Shown here: positions 1 through 6,618 of the stretch, one piece after another
How positions within the stretch are numbered: position 1 is the first letter of the stretch
Layout of the letters: each line of letters opens with the position of its first letter
From: an uncultured Lachnospiraceae bacterium
GTDB lineage: Bacteria > Bacillota > Clostridia > Lachnospirales > Lachnospiraceae
NCBI GenBank assembly: GCA_902766655.1
Contig: CACXEL010000363.1
Coordinates: 1-8,348, forward strand
Reading direction: 5' to 3'
DNA length: 8,348 nt
Program-made: the position numbers and the translations under genes
The notes under the pieces: generated by a model
The model's input: the letters and a program-made list of their open reading frames with translations, nothing else
Told to the model about the DNA's origin: nothing
Databases searched by the model: none

Positions 1-1029
1 ATCGACGGCCTCTACTACTATGGGCACCCCTTCGGCTGCAGCCAGCTGGGCGGTGACCTCATGCAGACCAGGAAGCTCCTCACGGCCCTGGTCCGCCACC
101 CCAACGCAGGCGGCGTGCTCTGCCTGGCCCTGGGCTGCGAGAACCTGACCCAGGACCTCTTCAAGGAAGCTCTGGGCGAATATGACCCGGACCGCGTCAA
201 GTTCCTGGTCTGCCAGGAGGTCGAGGACGAAATCGAGGCCGGCTCCGCTCTCCTGAAGGAACTGGCGGCCTACGCAGGCCAGTTCAAGCGCCAGACCCTT
301 CCCGCCAGCGAGCTCATCGTCGGCATGAAGTGCGGCGGCTCCGACGGCCTCTCCGGCATCACGGCCAACCCGACTGTCGGCCGTTTCTCCGACAGACTGA
401 TCGCCCTGGGCGGCTCCACAGTCCTCACCGAGGTCCCGGAAATGTTCGGCGCCGAGAACATCCTCTTCTCCCGCTGCGAGAGCACCGAGGTCTTCGACAA
501 GGCCGTGGACATGGTCAACGATTTCAAGCAGTATTTCGTGAGCCATGGCCAGGTGGTCTACGAGAATCCCAGCCCGGGCAACAAGGCGGGCGGCATCACC
601 ACGCTGGAGGACAAGTCCTGCGGCTGCGTCCAGAAGGGCGGCTCCGCTCAGATCGTGGACGTGCTCCGCTACGCCGAGCCGGTCACCAAGAAGGGCCTGA
701 ATCTCCTGTCCGGCCCCGGCAACGATCTGGTCTCCGCTACGGACCTGACAGCCGCCGGCGCCCACATGATCCTCTTCACCACCGGCCGCGGCACGCCCTT
801 CGGAGCGCCGGCCCCCACAGTGAAGATTTCCACCAACTCTGCCCTCTATAACAAGAAGCACGCCTGGATCGACTTCAATGCCGGCTCCGTCGCGGAGGGC
901 GAATCCCTGGATGCTGCCGGTGACCGCCTCCTGGACTATGTCCTGCGCGTCGCCAGCGGCGAGAAGACCCTCGCCGAAAAACACGGGTGCCGGGAGATTT
1001 CCATCTTCAAGGACGGCGTCGTACTGTAA
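1..1029 (+). CDS. uxaA: UxaA/GarD-family altronate (or galactarate) dehydratase, C-terminal part, 5'-truncated
   Basis: The reading frame is open from base 1 to a TAA stop, giving 342 visible residues. Family members are usually about 490-500 residues, so the small N-terminal SAF-type domain lies outside the window. An in-frame ATG at 61 is an internal methionine, because strongly conserved sequence (YYGHPFGCSQLG, near residues 6-17) lies upstream of it. Family hallmarks visible are HPNAGGV followed by LGCEN (to residue 48), KCGGSDGLSG (110-119), NPSPGNKAGGITTLEDKS (about 189-206, then CGC) and TTGRGTPFG (260-268) followed by PTVKISTN. From family knowledge, these enzymes dehydrate sugar acids: D-altronate to 2-keto-3-deoxygluconate in hexuronate breakdown, or D-galactarate in the GarD branch. 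They are cytoplasmic and metal-dependent. Substrate cannot be decided from this half; altronate is the default guess. The gene converges on the padR-HAAS unit, and a strong terminator follows 130 bp downstream. Confidence 0.9.
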   Translation: MDGLYYYGHPFGCSQLGGDLMQTRKLLTALVRHPNAGGVLCLALGCENLTQDLFKEALGEYDPDRVKFLVCQEVEDEIEAGSALLKELAAYAGQFKRQTLPASELIVGMKCGGSDGLSGITANPTVGRFSDRLIALGGSTVLTEVPEMFGAENILFSRCESTEVFDKAVDMVNDFKQYFVSHGQVVYENPSPGNKAGGITTLEDKSCGCVQKGGSAQIVDVLRYAEPVTKKGLNLLSGPGNDLVSATDLTAAGAHMILFTTGRGTPFGAPAPTVKISTNSALYNKKHAWIDFNAGSVAEGESLDAAGDRLLDYVLRVASGEKTLAEKHGCREISIFKDGVVL

Positions 1030-1033
1030 TACA

Positions 1034-1082
1034 CCTCGTCTTCCGTCAGCGATTCATGTGTCTTTCCTGTGGACACACGAGG
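1034..1082 (+). other. Possible compound hairpin in the 3' region of uxaA
   Basis: CCTCGT at 1034-1039 is the exact reverse complement of ACGAGG at 1077-1082. Inside it, TGTGTC at 1057-1062 matches GACACA at 1072-1077, sharing one base with the outer arm. No T-tract follows, so this is not an intrinsic terminator by itself. It may only be weak 3' UTR structure, and chance is possible. Confidence 0.2.
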
Positions 1083-1161
1083 CTGATCAATATGCCGCAG
1101 ACCGGCACGCTCTTCCGGCGGTCGCTGTCCCCTGATTTACGGACTGCCCGCCGGAGAGCAA

Positions 1162-1210
1162 AAAAGAGACCGCAAACGCGATGATGCGTTTGCGGTCTCT
1201 TTTATTTTTT
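1162..1210. terminator. Bidirectional Rho-independent terminator between convergent genes
   Basis: A perfect 18-bp inverted repeat (arms 1162-1179 and 1186-1203) encloses a 6-nt loop (GATGAT). The GC core is GAGACCGCAAACGC. On the plus strand the hairpin ends in TTTT, then A and six more T. On the minus strand the A-run at 1160-1165 gives a T-tract. It therefore suits termination of the dehydratase gene on the left and of the padR-HAAS transcript on the right. Confidence 0.93.
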
Positions 1211-1240
1211 CCTGACAATGATGGAAAAAAGCGGAGGGAT

Positions 1241-1705
1241 TCACCTCTTCCGTTCCTGTTCCCGGACAGCCTCGGCATCCTCCTCGGGCATGGGCACAAT
1301 ATTGGCCGCCGCCAGTATGCCCACGCTGATGGCGCCGCCGAGAAAGACAGGGAACCCGGTCTCCAGCAGGCCCAGGGTCAGGCCGATCAGGCCGCCGATG
1401 ACCAGAGCGACAGAGAGGACCAGCAGAATGTTCACCACATACCTGAGCACCGTCTGCCGGTCGGGCTTTCTCAGACGGAAGCTCGAGCCGATCTGCTCAT
1501 AGTAATCCCGGGCCACCTCCTTCGGTGTCCCCAGCTCCCTCAGCACTGTTCTCACGTCCTGGTTGGTCGGCTCCTCGCCGCCCGTATACCGCCGCAGACT
1601 CTCATAGATCCGCCTCCTGAGGAAGGTGGCCGCCTGGCGCCTCTTTCGCACCGGCAGGCGTTCGACCACGTCATCCACGTATCTGTCTATCATTCTGCTG
1701 ACCAT
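1241..1705 (-). CDS. HAAS/DUF1700-like two-helix membrane protein, partner of PadR
   Basis: This gene encodes 154 residues. Residues 1-80 are a charged, helical N-terminal domain containing a LRELGTPKEVARDYYEQI segment (about 55-72), which resembles the ELGsPeeVA signature of HAAS/DUF1700-type domains. Two hydrophobic segments follow (about 88-113 and 117-138), then a short charged tail ending in ERKR. There is no enzymatic motif. The ATG at 1705 is preceded 8 nt upstream by a good Shine-Dalgarno site (GAGAGGG, 1714-1720). Genes of this kind very often follow a padR gene, as here. The domain is thought to act as a membrane-linked signalling or sensing module working with the PadR regulator (family inference). 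It is the last gene before the shared terminator. The two-helix membrane topology and the padR linkage are well supported; the exact family name is less certain and the function is unknown. Confidence 0.8.
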   Translation of the reverse strand: MVSRMIDRYVDDVVERLPVRKRRQAATFLRRRIYESLRRYTGGEEPTNQDVRTVLRELGTPKEVARDYYEQIGSSFRLRKPDRQTVLRYVVNILLVLSVALVIGGLIGLTLGLLETGFPVFLGGAISVGILAAANIVPMPEEDAEAVREQERKR

Positions 1706-1708
1706 GAC

Positions 1709-1768
1709 TTATTCCCTCTCTTCTGCCTCATAGCGCTGCTGTCTCTGCCCGACCGCTTCCCGGCTCAT
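1709..1768 (-). CDS. Possible 19-residue mini-ORF between padR and the HAAS gene
   Basis: The ATG at 1768-1766 directly follows the padR TGA. The ORF runs for 19 charged codons (MSREAVGQRQQRYEAEERE) to a TAA at 1709-1711, one codon before the HAAS ATG. AGGAAG lies 8 nt upstream inside padR and could serve as a ribosome site. The peptide is hydrophilic, rich in R, E and Q, and probably helical. It could be a small coupling peptide, a readthrough tail of PadR, or merely open by chance, because short open stretches are common in GC-rich DNA. The call is deliberately weak. Confidence 0.2.
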   Translation of the reverse strand: MSREAVGQRQQRYEAEERE

Positions 1769-2095
1769 TCAAATCACTTCCTGCATGGCGCCCGACATGG
1801 CCTTCCACTGTCCTTTCAGCTCCTCGCGGACCTGCCGCCCCTCCTCAGTGATCACGTAGTACTTCCGGGGCTTGGAGGTGCTGGTATCCCACCTGTTCTC
1901 GAGGAGTCCCTGGGAAGAAAGCCTGCGGAGCAGCGGGTAGAGCGTGTTGGCCTCAACGGGCATCCCCTTCCCGGCCAGCGCCTCCACCAGGTTGTATCCA
2001 TAGGCCGGTTCATCCAGACAGCAGAGCACCAGGAGGACGATCGTCCCCCTCCGCATCTCCATTGTCAGCGATGAAACCACAGTCTCCCTTCCCAT
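1769..2095 (-). CDS. PadR-family winged-helix transcriptional regulator
   Basis: This gene encodes 108 residues from the chosen start at 2095. That ATG has a strong Shine-Dalgarno site (AGAGGAG, 2100-2106) 4 nt upstream. The frame stays open further upstream to a TTG at 2215, but those extra residues do not look like PadR and would begin inside the promoter region. The next ATG (2062) has no ribosome site. PadR signatures are RRGTIVLLVLCCLDEP (residues 15-30), then YGYNLVEAL, the recognition-helix region NTLYPLLRRLSSQGLLE (50-66) and the wing KPRKYYVITEEGR (75-87). The protein is short and lacks a long C-terminal dimerisation domain, as in the small PadR subfamily 2 proteins (LmrR-like). It is expected to be a dimeric cytoplasmic repressor. 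GTGT-N3-ACAC palindromes in its own promoter region suggest autorepression. It is followed 63 nt later by the HAAS-like membrane gene, a common pairing. Confidence 0.92.
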   Translation of the reverse strand: MGRETVVSSLTMEMRRGTIVLLVLCCLDEPAYGYNLVEALAGKGMPVEANTLYPLLRRLSSQGLLENRWDTSTSKPRKYYVITEEGRQVREELKGQWKAMSGAMQEVI

Positions 2096-2099
2096 ATGA

Positions 2100-2106
2100 C
2101 TCCTCT
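2100..2106 (-). promoter_or_regulatory. Ribosome binding site that fixes the padR start
   Basis: AGAGGAG on the minus strand sits 4 nt before the ATG at 2095. It is the only convincing site near any in-frame start, so it decides the start used here. An AGAGGAGG-like stretch further upstream (about 2163-2170) has no start codon at usable spacing. Confidence 0.7.
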
Positions 2107-2112
2107 GTCTAT

Positions 2113-2142
2113 GACAAGTACACTCCCCCGTATACTCTTGTC
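2113..2142 (-). other. Hairpin in the padR 5' leader just upstream of the ribosome site
   Basis: In the padR mRNA, GACAAG (2142-2137) pairs with CTTGTC (2118-2113). After a two-base bulge (AG), TATAC pairs with GTGTA, including one G-U pair. The loop is GGGGGA. The structure ends 6 nt before the Shine-Dalgarno site. It lacks a T-tract and so is not a terminator. It could stabilise the leader or affect ribosome loading. No known riboswitch was recognised. Confidence 0.35.
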
Positions 2143-2225
2143 TCCCTGAAAATGAAGGCACGCCTCCTCTTTCGCGATCCGCATGTCCTGGCGCTGATCG
2201 ATAACACCTTTTCAAAACACTTTAT

Positions 2226-2254
2226 AGTGTATAACACATTATATTTATTTTCAA
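2226..2254 (-). promoter_or_regulatory. Proximal padR promoter (P2), sigma-A type
   Basis: Reading the minus strand, the -35 is TTGAAA (2254-2249), the spacer is 17 nt, and the -10 is TACACT (2231-2226). Transcription would start near 2219, leaving a leader of about 120 nt before padR. The -10 lies within the 2227-2237 palindrome, so a repressor bound there would block this promoter. Confidence 0.55.
2227..2237. promoter_or_regulatory. Putative PadR operator O2 (GTGT-N3-ACAC) over the P2 -10
   Basis: The 11-bp palindrome GTGTATAACAC is centred at 2232. An overlapping inverted repeat, ACACT-N4-AGTGT, covers 2217-2230, so the true operator could be offset. The same GTGT-N3-ACAC design recurs 84 bp away in the other promoter. 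PadR-family dimers bind palindromic AT-rich sites in their own promoters; assigning this site to this PadR is an inference. Confidence 0.5.
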
Positions 2255-2297
2255 CTATAATGTTTAGTCTTTTATACTAAATATTATTATAATGTGT
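2234..2297. repeat. Inverted and direct TATAATGT motifs in the AT-rich control region
   Basis: ACACATTATA (2234-2243) is the exact reverse complement of TATAATGTGT (2288-2297). A further TATAATGT copy lies at 2256-2263. They sit in a block (2221-2300) that is 85% AT, within a GC-rich neighbourhood. They could be extra regulator half-sites. Chance similarity in AT-rich DNA is possible for the shorter copy. Confidence 0.4.
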
Positions 2298-2302
2298 AAT
2301 AT

Positions 2303-2331
2303 AGTTTACTGTGTTCAACACACTATGTCAA
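2303..2331 (-). promoter_or_regulatory. Distal padR promoter (P1), sigma-A type with consensus -35
   Basis: Reading the minus strand, a perfect TTGACA (2331-2326) is followed by a 17-nt spacer and TAAACT (2308-2303) as the -10. Transcription would start near 2296 and read toward padR. The spacer contains the 13-bp palindrome at 2310-2322, a classic position for a repressor that excludes RNA polymerase. Confidence 0.62.
2310..2322. promoter_or_regulatory. Putative PadR operator O1 within the P1 spacer
   Basis: The 13-bp palindrome TGTGTTCAACACA is centred at 2316, with the same GTGT-N3-ACAC core as the site at 2227-2237. The two centres are 84 bp apart, about eight helical turns, so dimers on both sites would face the same side of the DNA. 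Binding by the adjacent PadR is inferred from position and symmetry. Confidence 0.52.
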
Positions 2332-2496
2332 CACAGTCTTTCCGCTTTTTCGCACGAGTCACATCACTTGCCAAGCTGTGTCCGGCCTGTCACGCCTGCA
2401 CCATCATCCCGGTCCAACTCTCCAGGTCCCTTACGACAGGCTGATCCTCACATTTCCTTCCGTGCGGGCACATCGAAACAGCGCAGACCACAACGC
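2332..2496. other. Intergenic stretch with no recognisable feature
   Basis: This is the remainder of the 537-bp gap between padR and the GH13 gene, lying between promoter P1 and the GH13 terminator. No plausible gene, RNA or promoter was seen on either strand. A plus-strand open frame beginning with GTG at 2311 crosses it but lacks a ribosome site and runs into the terminator and the antisense of the GH13 gene. Confidence 0.5.
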
Positions 2497-2554
2497 AAAA
2501 AAGACCGGCGGGGCGGAAGAAACCTTCAGGCAGGTATCCTCCGCTCCGCCGGTC
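2497..2554 (-). terminator. Rho-independent terminator of the tilS-hpt-ftsH-GH13 operon
   Basis: On the minus strand a 15-bp stem (arms 2554-2540 and 2517-2503, one G-U type mismatch) carries a 22-nt loop and is followed at once by six T (2502-2497). The arms are very GC-rich. It lies about 80 nt after the GH13 stop codon and before the padR promoters, so it separates the two minus-strand transcription units. Confidence 0.85.
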
Positions 2555-2632
2555 CCGGCAAAGCGCTGTATTCTCTTACTATTCATCGACCGGATCCGAT
2601 GTGTGAACAGTTCGCGTCAGACCGGCGAGAGC

Positions 2633-4729
2633 TCAGACATTCCGCAGGACCACGGCCTCGTAAGGCCTTAAGTCGAGCGTCAGGATTCCGTTGTGGACCT
2701 GGCGGCGTTCACCACCGGCCCCGTATCCCCATTTGTCGGTCACAAAGACCTCCTCCATCTCGCAGCAGCCCTCCCTGGGGATGCCGGTCTCCCAGACCGG
2801 GAGCTCGACGGGTGTCATGGCGTCGGCGGAATTGACCACGCAGACAAGCTGTTCCGTGTCCGTGAAACGGCCGTAGGACACATACTGATAACCGCAGCCC
2901 AAATCCTTGATGGAGCCGTCCCGGAAGGCCTCGTGGCCCTTATGGAGCGCGATAGCGGCCCGGTAGAAGGCCAGCAGGTCATGGTCTTCATTTCCCCAGG
3001 GGTAGGTGCGGCGGTTGTCAGGATCCGTAAAGCCCACCACGCCGGCCTCGTCACCGTAGTAGATGGTCGGGGCGCCGATGAAGGTCATCTGGATCAGAAC
3101 AGCCTCCCGCAGGACGGCAGGCTCAATGTCCTGCCCGGCAGCCCACCAGCCCAGGTTCTGGACCCGGCCCACCCTGTGGTTGGTCCGGGTCAGGAAGCGT
3201 GAGTGGTCGTGGTTGTCCAACTCATTCATGGCGCACATGAGCGAGGGTCCCATAAAGCTGGCCAGATGGTAGCGCATAGCGCTGGCGAAGGCTTCGCCGT
3301 TGCCCAGGAGCGTAGGGTCGAAAGCATCAGAATGCTTCTCCATGCCTGTCAGGAACCAGGAGACCGGCTCCATGAAGGCGTCGTAGTTCATGACGGTATC
3401 CCACTCGTCGCCCTCCAGCCACTCGCTGGCATTGCCATAGTGTTCGGCCAGGATGATGGCGTCCGGATTGGCCTGCTTGACCTCTGTCCTGAAGCGCTTC
3501 CAGAAGCTGTGATTGTATTCCCGGGTATAGCCCAGGTCGGCAGCCACATCGAGGCGCCAGCCATCGGCGCAGTAGGGGGCAGAGACCCATTTTCTGCCGA
3601 CGTGGAGAATGTACTCCACCAGGGCAGGGCTTTCCTCGTAATTGAGCTTTGGCAGGGTCTTGTGGTTCCACCAGCCCTCATAGAACTCGTTGTTGGGCCA
3701 GGCGTGCTCGTTGTTGAACTTAAAGAAGCTGTGGTAGGGGCTGGACGCATCCACGTAAGCGCCGGGCTCATAGCCCTCCTGGCCAACGTAGATCCGCTCA
3801 CGGTCCATCCATTTGTTGAAGGAACCGCAGTGGTTGAAGACACCGTCCAGAATGAGGCGCATGCCCCGCTTGTGGATCTCTGCAATAAGGTCCGCCAGCA
3901 GATCGTCGGATGCGTTCAGATTGGCCGACTCCGTCACCCTGGTGCAGAATCTGGATGCGTGGGAATTGTCATGGTCACCCCACTCAAGGAGGTTCCCGCC
4001 GTCGCAGACGATCCGGCCGAGATGGGGATCCACATGGTCGTAGTCCTGGATATCGTACTTATGGTTGGACGGCGAGACGAAGATGGGGTTCAGGTAAATG
4101 ACCTCCACCCCCAGTTCCTTCAGATAGTCCAGCTTCTGCAGGACCCCCTCCAGATCGCCGCCGTAAAAGTTCCGCACGTCCATGTTCTCGGGCGGCTGGT
4201 TCCAGTCCGTCACCTTATTGGAATAATCGTCTATGTAGTAATATTCGCGGGTCAGCACGTCATTGGTCGGATCCCCGTTGCAGAAGCGGTCGGTGTAGAT
4301 CTGGTACATGACCGCCCCCTTGGCCCAGGCGGGCGTCGAAAAGTTAGGCGCCAGGCGGAAGCTGTTGCGCTTGGCCAGGTCCCGGCTGATTCCCATCTTG
4401 TTGTAGTAGTAGACTTCCTCGCCCTTCCGCAGCTCAAAATAGTAATACAGCGTCTCCCGCTCCACGGTGATGTAGATTTCGTAGAAATCGAAGGCGCCAC
4501 GGCTGAACGCCCTGGTCAGCTGCTCACGCCTCGACCCGCTGATGAGAAATACCTGGTCGACGTTGTCGCGCAGCGTCCGGATCCTTACAGAGACCAGGTC
4601 CCCGGACCGGGGTTCGTTGGGCGTACGAAAGTAAGGACTCTCGTCCGAGAAAACGGCACGTGCATGGAAGGACGTTCCCTGAAAGGAATCGTACGTATAT
4701 GCCGAATTGTAGCCTTGTTCCTGTGACAT
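2633..4729 (-). CDS. GH13 alpha-glucan hydrolase (neopullulanase/cyclomaltodextrinase-like), cytoplasmic
   Basis: This gene encodes 698 residues. Residues 1 to about 130 look like an N-terminal beta domain of the CBM34 type. The TIM barrel starts near AVMYQIYTDRF (139-149). The GH13 conserved regions are all present: DGVFNH (295-300), GWRLDVAAD with nucleophile D394 (390-398), AEH with acid/base E429 (428-430), and ELDNHDHSR with transition-state aspartate D508 (503-511). LPKLN (359-363) corresponds to the MPKLN motif of neopullulanase-type enzymes. A C-terminal beta domain ends the protein. The enzyme should hydrolyse alpha-1,4 (possibly alpha-1,6) bonds in maltodextrins, pullulan fragments or cyclodextrins. 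With no signal peptide, it probably acts on imported oligosaccharides. The ATG is 2 nt after the ftsH stop, with GGGAG (4738-4742) 8 nt upstream inside ftsH, so translation is probably coupled. A 60-residue insertion between strands (about 232-285) carries a GDHDNSHASRF segment. The GH13 subfamily and exact substrate are uncertain. Confidence 0.92.
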   Translation of the reverse strand: MSQEQGYNSAYTYDSFQGTSFHARAVFSDESPYFRTPNEPRSGDLVSVRIRTLRDNVDQVFLISGSRREQLTRAFSRGAFDFYEIYITVERETLYYYFELRKGEEVYYYNKMGISRDLAKRNSFRLAPNFSTPAWAKGAVMYQIYTDRFCNGDPTNDVLTREYYYIDDYSNKVTDWNQPPENMDVRNFYGGDLEGVLQKLDYLKELGVEVIYLNPIFVSPSNHKYDIQDYDHVDPHLGRIVCDGGNLLEWGDHDNSHASRFCTRVTESANLNASDDLLADLIAEIHKRGMRLILDGVFNHCGSFNKWMDRERIYVGQEGYEPGAYVDASSPYHSFFKFNNEHAWPNNEFYEGWWNHKTLPKLNYEESPALVEYILHVGRKWVSAPYCADGWRLDVAADLGYTREYNHSFWKRFRTEVKQANPDAIILAEHYGNASEWLEGDEWDTVMNYDAFMEPVSWFLTGMEKHSDAFDPTLLGNGEAFASAMRYHLASFMGPSLMCAMNELDNHDHSRFLTRTNHRVGRVQNLGWWAAGQDIEPAVLREAVLIQMTFIGAPTIYYGDEAGVVGFTDPDNRRTYPWGNEDHDLLAFYRAAIALHKGHEAFRDGSIKDLGCGYQYVSYGRFTDTEQLVCVVNSADAMTPVELPVWETGIPREGCCEMEEVFVTDKWGYGAGGERRQVHNGILTLDLRPYEAVVLRNV

Positions 4730-4731
4730 GC

Positions 4732-6612
4732 TTATGACTCCCGATCCCCCGTCAGCTCTTCCTGCGCCGTTCCCTCCACAGGCGCAGCACCTTCGGACCC
4801 ATCAAAGAGGGCCTCGAACTCTTCCCGGGTGATTTTTTCCTTCTCTAGCAACAGGGCGGCGCACTCGTCCAGCACCCTCCTGTGCTCCATGATTATTTTC
4901 CTGGCTTCCTCGTAGCAGTTGTCCACGATAGCCTTGACCTCGGCATCGATCTCGTCGGCAGTCCGCTCGCTGTAGGATCTCATTTTCTCGTAATTGGCGC
5001 CGATGAAGACCTCGTCGGAATCGTTGTCGTAGGAAATGAGGCCCATCCGCGAGGACATGCCGTACTTGGTGACCATGGCCCTGGCCGTGGATGTAGCCGT
5101 CTTGATGTCCTGGGAGGCACCGGTCGTGATGTCATCGAAGATGATCTCCTCGGCGATACGGCCGCCCAGATCCACCATGATGGACTCCAGCATCCTGCCG
5201 CGGGTGTTGAAGATCTCGTCCCGCTCCGGCAGAGGCATGGTGTAGCCGGCTGCCCCGAGACCGGTCGGGATAATGGAGACCGAATAGACCGGTCCCACAT
5301 GGGGAAGGACGTGGAAAAGGATCGCATGGCCGGACTCGTGGTAGGCTGTGATCTCCTTGTCCTTCCTGGACATGACCTTGCTGCGCTTTTCGGCGCCGAT
5401 GCCGACCTTGATGAAGGCGTCCTTAATATCCGCCTGCCTCAGGTAGCCCCTTCTCTCCCGGGCTGCCACGATGGCCGCCTCGTTGAGGAGGTTCTCCAGA
5501 TCGGCGCCGGAGAAGCCGGCGGTAGTCTGGGCGATCTCCCTGAGGTCCACGTCGTCACCCAGAGGCTTATTGTGGGCATGGACCCTGAGGATTTCCTCGC
5601 GGCCCTTGACGTCGGGCATGCCGACTGCCACCTTGCGGTCAAAACGGCCGGGGCGCAGAATGGCCGGGTCCAGGATATCCACGCGGTTGGTGGCTGCCAG
5701 GACGATGATTCCTTCGTTGACGCCGAAGCCGTCCATCTCCACCAGGAGCTGGTTCAGCGTCTGCTCGCGCTCGTCGTGGCCGCCGCCGAGACCGGCGCCG
5801 CGGCGTCTGGCGACCGCGTCGATCTCGTCGATGAAGACGATGCAGGGATGATTCTTCTTGGCGTCCTCGAAGAGGTCACGGACGCGGGAGGCGCCGACGC
5901 CGACGAACATTTCCACAAAGTCAGAGCCGGAAATGGAGAAGAAAGGCACGCCGGCTTCACCGGCCACAGCCTTGGCGATCAGCGTCTTACCGGTACCGGG
6001 AGGGCCCACCAGAATAACGCCCTTGGGAATGCGGGCTCCCACCGTGGTATAGCGGACCGGGTCCTTCAGGAAGTCGACGATCTCCTCGAGATCCTGCTTT
6101 TCCTCCTCCAGGCCGGCCACGTCGTCGAAGGTGACGGTCTGGTCCCTGGCGGTGGTCATCCTGGCCCGGCTCTTGCCGAAGTTCATCATCTGGGAATTGC
6201 TCCCGCCCGCCTGGCGATTCATGAGTATGAAAAAGAAAATGATGATGGCCACGCCCAGGAGCACCGGTACGAAGGTGCTCATGAAGGCGCTGGTCTTCGG
6301 GACCGCCTCCACGTTGAAGGGCACGTCGTCATACTTATCCTGCAGGAGCTCGCGGATCTCGTCCACATCGGTGACGTAGAAGCCGGCAGCCGTTCCGTCC
6401 TCAAGGCGGACGATGACCTGACCCGTGGCGCCGTAGCCGTCGGGCTTGATGGTCACCCTGGTCACCTGGTCCTTCTTCAGGGCCTTCTCGAATTCAGCGT
6501 AGCTGAAGGAGTCCGTCGAGGTCACCCTGGCGGCGATCGCATAATAGGCGCCCGCCATGATGAGCACGATCAGAAAATATATAAAAATGCTTCTTCCTGG
6601 TCTGTTATCCAA
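4732..6612 (-). CDS. ftsH: ATP-dependent zinc metalloprotease FtsH
   Basis: This gene encodes 626 residues, normal for the family. FtsH is a membrane-anchored hexameric AAA+ protease that unfolds and degrades membrane and regulatory proteins. Visible parts in order: first membrane helix (about 9-28), extracytoplasmic domain (29-110), second membrane helix (about 113-132), AAA+ module with Walker A GPPGTGKT (203-210), pore motif FVG (236-238), Walker B VFIDEID (259-265), and the second region of homology ending RPGRFDR with arginine fingers R320 and R323. The M41 protease domain has zinc motif HESGH (425-429) and the probable third ligand D502. The C-terminal tail is acidic. The start is TTG (6612-6610): the first ATG would fall inside the first membrane helix. 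AGAGGA lies 10 nt upstream, in the end of hpt, whose stop is 6 nt before the start. In Bacillus subtilis, TilS and HPRT have been reported to influence ftsH expression, which fits this gene order. Confidence 0.98.
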   Translation of the reverse strand: MDNRPGRSIFIYFLIVLIMAGAYYAIAARVTSTDSFSYAEFEKALKKDQVTRVTIKPDGYGATGQVIVRLEDGTAAGFYVTDVDEIRELLQDKYDDVPFNVEAVPKTSAFMSTFVPVLLGVAIIIFFFILMNRQAGGSNSQMMNFGKSRARMTTARDQTVTFDDVAGLEEEKQDLEEIVDFLKDPVRYTTVGARIPKGVILVGPPGTGKTLIAKAVAGEAGVPFFSISGSDFVEMFVGVGASRVRDLFEDAKKNHPCIVFIDEIDAVARRRGAGLGGGHDEREQTLNQLLVEMDGFGVNEGIIVLAATNRVDILDPAILRPGRFDRKVAVGMPDVKGREEILRVHAHNKPLGDDVDLREIAQTTAGFSGADLENLLNEAAIVAARERRGYLRQADIKDAFIKVGIGAEKRSKVMSRKDKEITAYHESGHAILFHVLPHVGPVYSVSIIPTGLGAAGYTMPLPERDEIFNTRGRMLESIMVDLGGRIAEEIIFDDITTGASQDIKTATSTARAMVTKYGMSSRMGLISYDNDSDEVFIGANYEKMRSYSERTADEIDAEVKAIVDNCYEEARKIIMEHRRVLDECAALLLEKEKITREEFEALFDGSEGAAPVEGTAQEELTGDRES

Positions 6613-6618
6613 CTTTAC

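Noticed and set aside
1181..2074. A 297-codon open frame on the plus strand, antisense to the HAAS and padR genes.
   Set aside because: Its start lies in the loop of the terminator hairpin and its product is unlike any family I know. The minus strand has well-supported genes with ribosome sites.
2096..2215. A longer padR starting at TTG 2215, adding 40 residues.
   Set aside because: The extra residues are not PadR-like, the start would lie at or before the predicted transcript start of the proximal promoter, and ATG 2095 has a strong ribosome site and gives the normal family N-terminus.
2497..2554. The inverted repeat read as an insertion-sequence end or CRISPR-like repeat.
   Set aside because: It is a single copy, with a T-tract on one strand directly after the GH13 gene, which fits an intrinsic terminator.
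2311..2835. A plus-strand open frame starting with GTG in the padR promoter region.
   Set aside because: Its start lies inside a palindrome within the promoter, there is no ribosome site, it runs through the GH13 terminator, and the translation is arginine-, proline- and serine-rich, as in non-coding GC-rich frames.
3203..4726. A 507-codon open frame on the plus strand, antisense to the GH13 gene.
   Set aside because: It has low-complexity, V-, G- and H-rich translation typical of a shadow frame, no ribosome site, and full overlap with a gene carrying intact catalytic motifs.
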